Below the pieces are notes generated by a model, which was not told the DNA's origin, ran no database searches, and saw only the letters and a program-made list of their open reading frames with translations. Of a DNA stretch of 64,000 bases, positions 59,839 to 64,000 are shown one piece after another. A program made the translations under genes and the position numbers. This DNA comes from Cytophagaceae bacterium (GTDB lineage: Bacteria > Bacteroidota > Bacteroidia > Cytophagales > JAIYAX01). Location of the stretch: the NCBI GenBank assembly GCA_027488815.1, contig JAIYAX010000005.1, positions 101,890 through 165,889 of the forward strand, read 5' to 3'. The number at the start of each line of letters is the position of its first letter. The first letter of the stretch is position 1.

Positions 59839-60399
59839 ATGAACAACATGAAAACACTATTAAAAATTTCACCAGTAGCATTCTTAGCTTTTTTGCTCAG
59901 CTGCCAACCTACAACTGAAAAGCAGACCCTTTTTAGTTTACCTGAGAACAATGAAGGACCCTCTCTCTATGCAGTGCCTAAGTCACAAATGGAAGCGGAT
60001 ACTCAGCATTTTGCCAATGTGTCCAGAGAAATCTTCACAAAAGCATTCGAAGGAAATCCGGAAATGTCAAAAGACCTGGTTCCTATCAGGGCATTTACCA
60101 TACGATCAATAGATCTGTTGGAAGTAATGGGTTTGCCTATAGACAGTTTACAACTGAGCAGTGCTATTAAATACGAGCATGCCCGTATTTACCTGGGGTT
60201 GGATTCAAACAACCAGTTTAAGCTTTATTTGACACCAGTAGTCAATGCCCAGCTATCTGAAACCAATCCTAAAGGGGGGCAGGATGTGTTCTTGAGAGGT
60301 GCATTTCAAGGTACTACAGGCGAGGTACAAGAGGGTGAGTACGTGATGGATTTTTCTGCTCCATGTCCTAAAACTTGCCCGGAACCTGAAATGCCTTAA
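59839..60399 (+). CDS. Small lipoprotein of unknown function
   Basis: 186 residues. Signal II peptide: LLKISPVAFLAFLLSCQPTT, lipidated Cys near residue 22. The mature part (AVPKSQMEADTQHFANVSRE, AIKYEHARIYLGLDSNNQFK) ends in a Cys-rich tail (SAPCPKTCPEPEMP). The family is not recognised. The next genes, a 7TM protein, a kinase and a regulator, follow at 24 bases and overlap each other, so it is probably the first gene of a four-gene operon and may be the sensed or regulated component. Confidence 0.65.
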   Translation: MNNMKTLLKISPVAFLAFLLSCQPTTEKQTLFSLPENNEGPSLYAVPKSQMEADTQHFANVSREIFTKAFEGNPEMSKDLVPIRAFTIRSIDLLEVMGLPIDSLQLSSAIKYEHARIYLGLDSNNQFKLYLTPVVNAQLSETNPKGGQDVFLRGAFQGTTGEVQEGEYVMDFSAPCPKTCPEPEMP

Positions 60400-60422
60400 C
60401 AGTACGTATTGAAACGATATAA

Positions 60423-61082
60423 ATGGAGCCTTTAGCGGTCTTTTTAATAGAGTATGCTTTTGTTCCTGAGTTGATAACCGGGCTTTATGCCGCTTTAGTA
60501 TATCGCAAGTTAACTGTTCAGGCAAGGAACATCAGCTATTTTATCTTCTTCTCATGTATCATTGAAATTATTTCTAAAATTCTTTGGTATCGAGGCGAAA
60601 ACAATTTGCCACTGCTCCATTTATACGTTTTAGTTGGTTTTTTATTGATTATCAGATTTTACCGTTCGGTATTGGTTGGGTTTATACATGACTATATTTT
60701 TCTCTTTGTAACAATATCATTTGCTTTATTTACTGTAGTAAACTCTCTTTTTTTTGAAACTATTTTCAATTTCAATTCTACTGCGCTTTCTGTACAGGCT
60801 GTCTTGTTAATTATTTTCAGCATATTCACATTTATAGTTTTGATGAATGATATAGTAAAAGACCGAGGTTCTCAACTACATCCTTTTCTCAATTGGATAA
60901 ATTCAGGTGTTTTTGTATATTATCTTTCAAGTCTTATGGTCTTTTACTTTGGTAAGTTACTGATTGCTGATTATTCATCATTAATCAATCAATATCTATG
61001 GGGTATACATGTCGTTTTTTTAATGGTGATGTATTGCTGTTTCTTTATTGGACTATGGAAGAGCCCCAAAGTTTCGAATTGA
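60423..61082 (+). CDS. Seven-TM membrane protein, putative sensor partner of the kinase
   Basis: 219 residues with about seven hydrophobic helices and short loops (VPELITGLYAALVYRKLTV, YFIFFSCIIEIISKILWYRG, LHLYVLVGFLLIIRFYRSVL, FIHDYIFLFVTISFALFTVV, AVLLIIFSIFTFIVLMNDIV, VYYLSSLMVFYFGKLLIADY and IHVVFLMVMYCCFFIGLWKS). No known domain. Its stop lies 28 bases past the ATG of the following kinase, an overlap that points to a split sensor: this protein as the membrane sensing part and the kinase as the transmitter. Confidence 0.65.
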   Translation: MEPLAVFLIEYAFVPELITGLYAALVYRKLTVQARNISYFIFFSCIIEIISKILWYRGENNLPLLHLYVLVGFLLIIRFYRSVLVGFIHDYIFLFVTISFALFTVVNSLFFETIFNFNSTALSVQAVLLIIFSIFTFIVLMNDIVKDRGSQLHPFLNWINSGVFVYYLSSLMVFYFGKLLIADYSSLINQYLWGIHVVFLMVMYCCFFIGLWKSPKVSN

Positions 61083-61849
61083 TTAATGTTCTCATTCCCC
61101 TTTTGGGGATAACCTTTTTGATCGCTTTGGGTGTACTCTTTCTCAATCAGCATTTTAGGAGAAACCTAAGCAATCAAAAGCTTAGAGAGCAAGAGCTAAT
61201 CAATAAGCAGCAGCAGGAGTTACTTAAAACCAGTATCTCTGTTCAGGAGAATGTCCAAAAGCGTATAGCTCGTGATTTACATGACGAGCTAGGGGCAACT
61301 TTGGCTATTTCAAGGATGCACCTTGTCAAAATGGAGCAAATGCAAGGTATTGACGAGGGTATAAAAGCTTCCTTGATTAATGTACGCACCATCACTGAGA
61401 CAGCCCTTTCATCGATGCGCCGTATCAGCCATGAGCTAATGCCAGCCCAATTGGATAGTTTTGGCTTAATCAATACGTTGAACAGCGTCATAAATCAAGT
61501 CAATCAGTCAAATCAACTCCAAGTTGAGTTTTTCTCAGAAAGAGTAGCCCGGATGGATTGGCAGATCGAAGTAGGTCTCTACCGTATGACCATGGAGCTC
61601 ATTAACAATACTGTGAAGCATGCAAATGCCAGCACAATAGCGATTAGTCTCGTAGGCAGTGCTTCAGAGATAACGATGAATTATCAAGATAATGGCAAAG
61701 GCTATAAGTATAACCCCGCTACAGTTGGGTTAGGACTAAAGAGTATGCAGGCTCGTGCTCTGGCACTAGGGGGTACTTTCACCATTGAAGAAAAACATGG
61801 CTTTTCTGCTAAAGTAGTTATACCCTTAAGAACAAGCGATGAACACTAG
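61055..61849 (+). CDS. NarL-type sensor histidine kinase (HisKA_3)
   Basis: About 264 residues from the ATG at 61055. A single TM (LINVLIPLLGITFLIALGVL) and a coiled coil lead to the phospho-acceptor motif QKRIARDLHDELGATLAISR and a HATPase_c domain (LINNTVKHANASTI, YQDNGKGYKY, GLGLKSMQARALALGG). With only one TM and no sensor domain of its own, it probably relies on the preceding 7TM protein. Longer frames upstream overlap that gene and are unlikely. It overlaps the next gene by 11 bp. Confidence 0.88.
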   Translation: MEEPQSFELINVLIPLLGITFLIALGVLFLNQHFRRNLSNQKLREQELINKQQQELLKTSISVQENVQKRIARDLHDELGATLAISRMHLVKMEQMQGIDEGIKASLINVRTITETALSSMRRISHELMPAQLDSFGLINTLNSVINQVNQSNQLQVEFFSERVARMDWQIEVGLYRMTMELINNTVKHANASTIAISLVGSASEITMNYQDNGKGYKYNPATVGLGLKSMQARALALGGTFTIEEKHGFSAKVVIPLRTSDEH

Positions 61850-62519
61850 TGTCCAAATAGGTCTGGTAGAAGATCAAAAACTTTTCAGAGAAGGGATGAA
61901 AGCCATATTAATCTCTGAGCCCGATTTCAAGGTGATTTTTGAGTCAGCGGACGGCTTCTCCGTAATGGGCCAGTTAGCCAAAATGGATATTGTGCCTGAT
62001 GTCATGTTGGTTGACCTATCTCTGCCTCCTGATGGAGTGCGAGAATATAGCGGAATTCATGTTACCGATGCCCTTTTAGCAGAGTATAAAGAGATGAAAG
62101 TCATAATTTTATCTGTGCATGATGATCAAACCTTTATCTCTGAACTGATAGAGCATGGGGCACATGGCTACTTAGCAAAAGATTGCGATCCAAATGAAGT
62201 CATTGAAGCAATCAAATCGGTTCATGCCAAAGGCTCTTATATCAATCAAAAAACTTTACTGGCCATTCAAAACAAAATGAAAGGCAAGATAGAAGTGACT
62301 TCAAGAAAGCATCCACATTATGAAGATTTAACCAAAAGAGAAATAGAAGTACTTCAGCTCGTATGTGAGCAGTTAACAGCAGAGGAGATTGGTGAGCGCT
62401 TGTTTATTAGTGAAAAGACTGTGAATGGTCATAAGATAAACTTACTCCGAAAAACTCAATCCAGGAATACGGCTGGTTTAGTGCTTTATGCACTGAAGAA
62501 GGGGATTTTTATAATCTAG
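61839..62519 (+). CDS. NarL/FixJ-type response regulator
   Basis: A 226-residue regulator. The receiver has GLVEDQKLFREGM, phospho-Asp in VMLVDLSLPPDG near residue 60, Ser in IILSVHDD near 89 and Lys in YLAKDCDP near 111. The C-terminal LuxR HTH reads TKREIEVLQLVCEQLTAEEI with SEKTVNGHKINLLRKT. The start overlaps the kinase stop by 11 bp, so the two are a cognate pair. Confidence 0.92.
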   Translation: MNTSVQIGLVEDQKLFREGMKAILISEPDFKVIFESADGFSVMGQLAKMDIVPDVMLVDLSLPPDGVREYSGIHVTDALLAEYKEMKVIILSVHDDQTFISELIEHGAHGYLAKDCDPNEVIEAIKSVHAKGSYINQKTLLAIQNKMKGKIEVTSRKHPHYEDLTKREIEVLQLVCEQLTAEEIGERLFISEKTVNGHKINLLRKTQSRNTAGLVLYALKKGIFII

Positions 62520-62756
62520 ATTTTTTTGGCTTCTTTCTGCTGATGGTCTTATTCCTATATCAGTAATCACTTAGTCAGTCCAATTTATTCAGCACTAGTC
62601 AGGGTATTTTAATGATGGGCTCTACATCGAGTGTAGTGCTTTGCAGAGTTGAACATTGATCAATCTACTCGGTGTACTTGTTTCATATGTTTAATTTCAA
62701 GGCCATAGACACTGTGAAAATGTTATTCTAATTCACAGATAGCATAAGGGCGTATC

Positions 62757-62794
62757 AAAAAAAAGGCTGTCTCAAATTTGACTTTGAGACAGCC
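62757..62794 (-). terminator. Terminator of the collagen-like protein gene
   Basis: On the minus strand a perfect 12-bp stem GGCTGTCTCAAA / TTTGAGACAGCC with a 6-base loop, then eight Ts. It lies 27 bases past the stop. The 300-base gap to the regulator gene contains no gene. Confidence 0.9.
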
Positions 62795-62820
62795 CAATAA
62801 AGACTAATCGAGAAAAGAAC

Positions 62821-64000
62821 TTAGTTCAATTTGTACATGGTGATGACATCGTTGTTGCCAGCTCCATCCCAAATTGATCCAACTGCGGTTCTGACTTCAA
62901 CTTCATCTCCGGCAGTAAGTAGGATTGACCAGGTTCTTGATACACTGCCCCAAGTGGCAGAAGGAGCTACATAACCACCAGATCCATTGGTCCCAAATCG
63001 TTGAGTATTGTTAACAAACAAATTGAATTGGAAATCTGTAGAATTCAATGTTGCACTACAACTGATCAGGTATAAGCCGGTTTGCTGCACAACAATGATA
63101 TTAGAATTACCCACTTTAGTATCCAACAGATTGTTTGATTTATTGGTACCCCATGCAGGAAGTGCAGTGTTGTTGTTGCTGTTGATAGCCGAGAAGTAAA
63201 CTTTTGTTGCATTTGGTGCAGCCTCCCAGGTGGCAAGACCTGTTGCATCAGAGGTTAGCACTTTTCCGGCTCCTGGAGTACCTCCGGCTATTCTGATTTG
63301 ACCGTTTACGTCAAGTCTTGCACCGGGATTTGTGGTTCCAATACCCACATTGTTGGTTTCAGAGATAACCAAAGGTGAAACTTCAACAGATGAACCGGCA
63401 GGACGAGTAAAAAATTGGATAGTATTAAATCCGGCTCTACCATCTACTCGTATTCCACCTCCTTTTAATGCATCATTCTTGTTTGGTTCTCTGAAGTTCA
63501 TGGATAGGTTGACAATAGATCCACCAGATTCTTCCATGATGACACCTGCTGGTGATGTAAATCCTCCAGTAAACTGTAGACTTCCACTAACATTTAATCT
63601 AGAAAAAGAGTTGGTGGTACCAATCCCCACGTTTCCTCCATTGTTAAAGATATTGCTAGAGTTTGTCACCCAGCTTGTGCCGTTCCAATATGGAGTATTT
63701 CCAGCAGCGCTTCCGTTAGCGATTACACCGGCAGGGCCAGCAGGGCCAGCAGGGCCGGTTGCTCCAACAGCACCGGCAGGACCAGTTGCTCCAGTAGGTC
63801 CGGCAGGGCCTTGTGGTCCGGCAGGGCCGGCAGGAACGGTAGCCCAAGTTGCTAAACCTGTAGCATCTGAGGTAAGTACCCTACCTGCAGCCGGTGCACC
63901 ACCGTTTATTTTTATTTGACCGTTCACCTCCAGTTTTGCACTTGGGTTAACCGTTCCGATACCTACATTTCCTGTAGTATGTCTCACAGCCATGTGTGCA
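62821..64000 (-). CDS. Surface protein with collagen-like repeats, C-terminal part (runs off right edge)
   Basis: At least 390 residues; the frame stays open to the right edge, so the start is outside and the ATG at 63993 is probably internal. Two GNVGIGTxNPxAxLxVNGQI units (about 10 residues from the visible start and again near 230) flank a Gly-X-Y tract of about 35 residues (GPAGPQGPAGPTGATGPAGA and so on). The C-terminal 140 residues look like a C1q/TNF-like or trimerising beta-domain (AAPNATKVYFSAINSNNNTA, LLTAGDEVEVRTAVG). Such proteins occur as secreted or phage-tail-fibre-like surface proteins of Bacteroidota; no phage genes are nearby. Confidence 0.75.
   Translation of the reverse strand, partial: AHMAVRHTTGNVGIGTVNPSAKLEVNGQIKINGGAPAAGRVLTSDATGLATWATVPAGPAGPQGPAGPTGATGPAGAVGATGPAGPAGPAGVIANGSAAGNTPYWNGTSWVTNSSNIFNNGGNVGIGTTNSFSRLNVSGSLQFTGGFTSPAGVIMEESGGSIVNLSMNFREPNKNDALKGGGIRVDGRAGFNTIQFFTRPAGSSVEVSPLVISETNNVGIGTTNPGARLDVNGQIRIAGGTPGAGKVLTSDATGLATWEAAPNATKVYFSAINSNNNTALPAWGTNKSNNLLDTKVGNSNIIVVQQTGLYLISCSATLNSTDFQFNLFVNNTQRFGTNGSGGYVAPSATWGSVSRTWSILLTAGDEVEVRTAVGSIWDGAGNNDVITMYKLN

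Noticed and set aside
63332..63919. 195-codon plus-strand frame rich in Pro-Ala-Gly
   Set aside because: It is the antisense of the collagen-like Gly-X-Y tract; the minus frame has the family features.

Overview
The window looks like a chromosomal stretch of a Bacteroidota bacterium, most likely a marine or aquatic member of the Cytophagales. The evidence is family content: a type IX secretion C-terminal sorting domain on a 1329-residue delta-60 repeat protein, a TonB-dependent receptor with a carboxypeptidase-like regulatory domain, an S46 dipeptidyl peptidase, DUF2723 and DUF2147 proteins, a 'GNVGIGT'-type surface protein, and Bacteroidota-type promoters (TTTG / TAnnTTTG) in front of tRNA genes. 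Several TTG and GTG starts are used, often at TTGA or TGATG coupling junctions. I see no insertion sequence, prophage or CRISPR array.

Layout. 1-11.3 kb: housekeeping and stress genes (start of pruA, a HAD phosphatase, a thioredoxin-like 2Fe-2S ferredoxin, a Ca2+/Na+ antiporter, a histidine kinase, a rhodanese, an ALDH7-type dehydrogenase, an HtrA protease, tRNA-Asn). 11.5-14.7 kb: a polytopic membrane protein, an Lrp/AsnC regulator, a TPR lipid/secretory protein. 14.7-32 kb: a large minus-strand sensory island. It holds a complete chemotaxis-type set (cheB, cheD, cheR, an MCP, cheW, cheA, cheY) interleaved with a STAS-like protein, an unrecognised helical protein, a histidine kinase relative whose phospho-acceptor His is Asn, and two GAF-PAS sensors with no output domain. 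Downstream of cheB lies a phosphorelay of a seven-PAS kinase, a receiver-kinase hybrid and a NarL-type regulator. 32-38 kb: tRNA-Leu and tRNA-Gly, a DPP11-type peptidase, lspA, DUF2461, an ArsR regulator with its operator-like dyad, DUF2147. 38-48.6 kb: a DUF2723 membrane glycosyltransferase candidate, a nucleoid-associated protein flanked by two gene remnants (photolyase N-terminus, ATPase C-terminus), a lipoprotein, a membrane protein and a TonB receptor. 48.9-57.3 kb: the delta-60/T9SS surface protein, a membrane protein, a retinal-forming pair (lycopene cyclase plus Blh) and a PIG-L deacetylase. 57.5-59.3 kb: two AT-rich single genes (alpha/beta hydrolase, VOC protein) separated by a long attC-like palindrome, i.e. 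cassette-like acquired DNA. 59.8-62.5 kb: a lipoprotein, a 7TM protein, a histidine kinase and a NarL regulator in one operon. 62.8 kb to the right edge: a partial collagen-like surface protein.

The most interesting part is the sensory island. Four proteins of it end in the same short C-terminal motif, acidic-x-acidic-[L/M]-F (EEELF, EVELF, SVDLF, SIDMF), and these four are exactly the non-canonical members. My inference is that they are accessory parts of one chemotaxis-like signalling complex that recruits them through this tail; function calls for the non-canonical members are tentative. All assignments come from reading the translations by eye; no database search was run.
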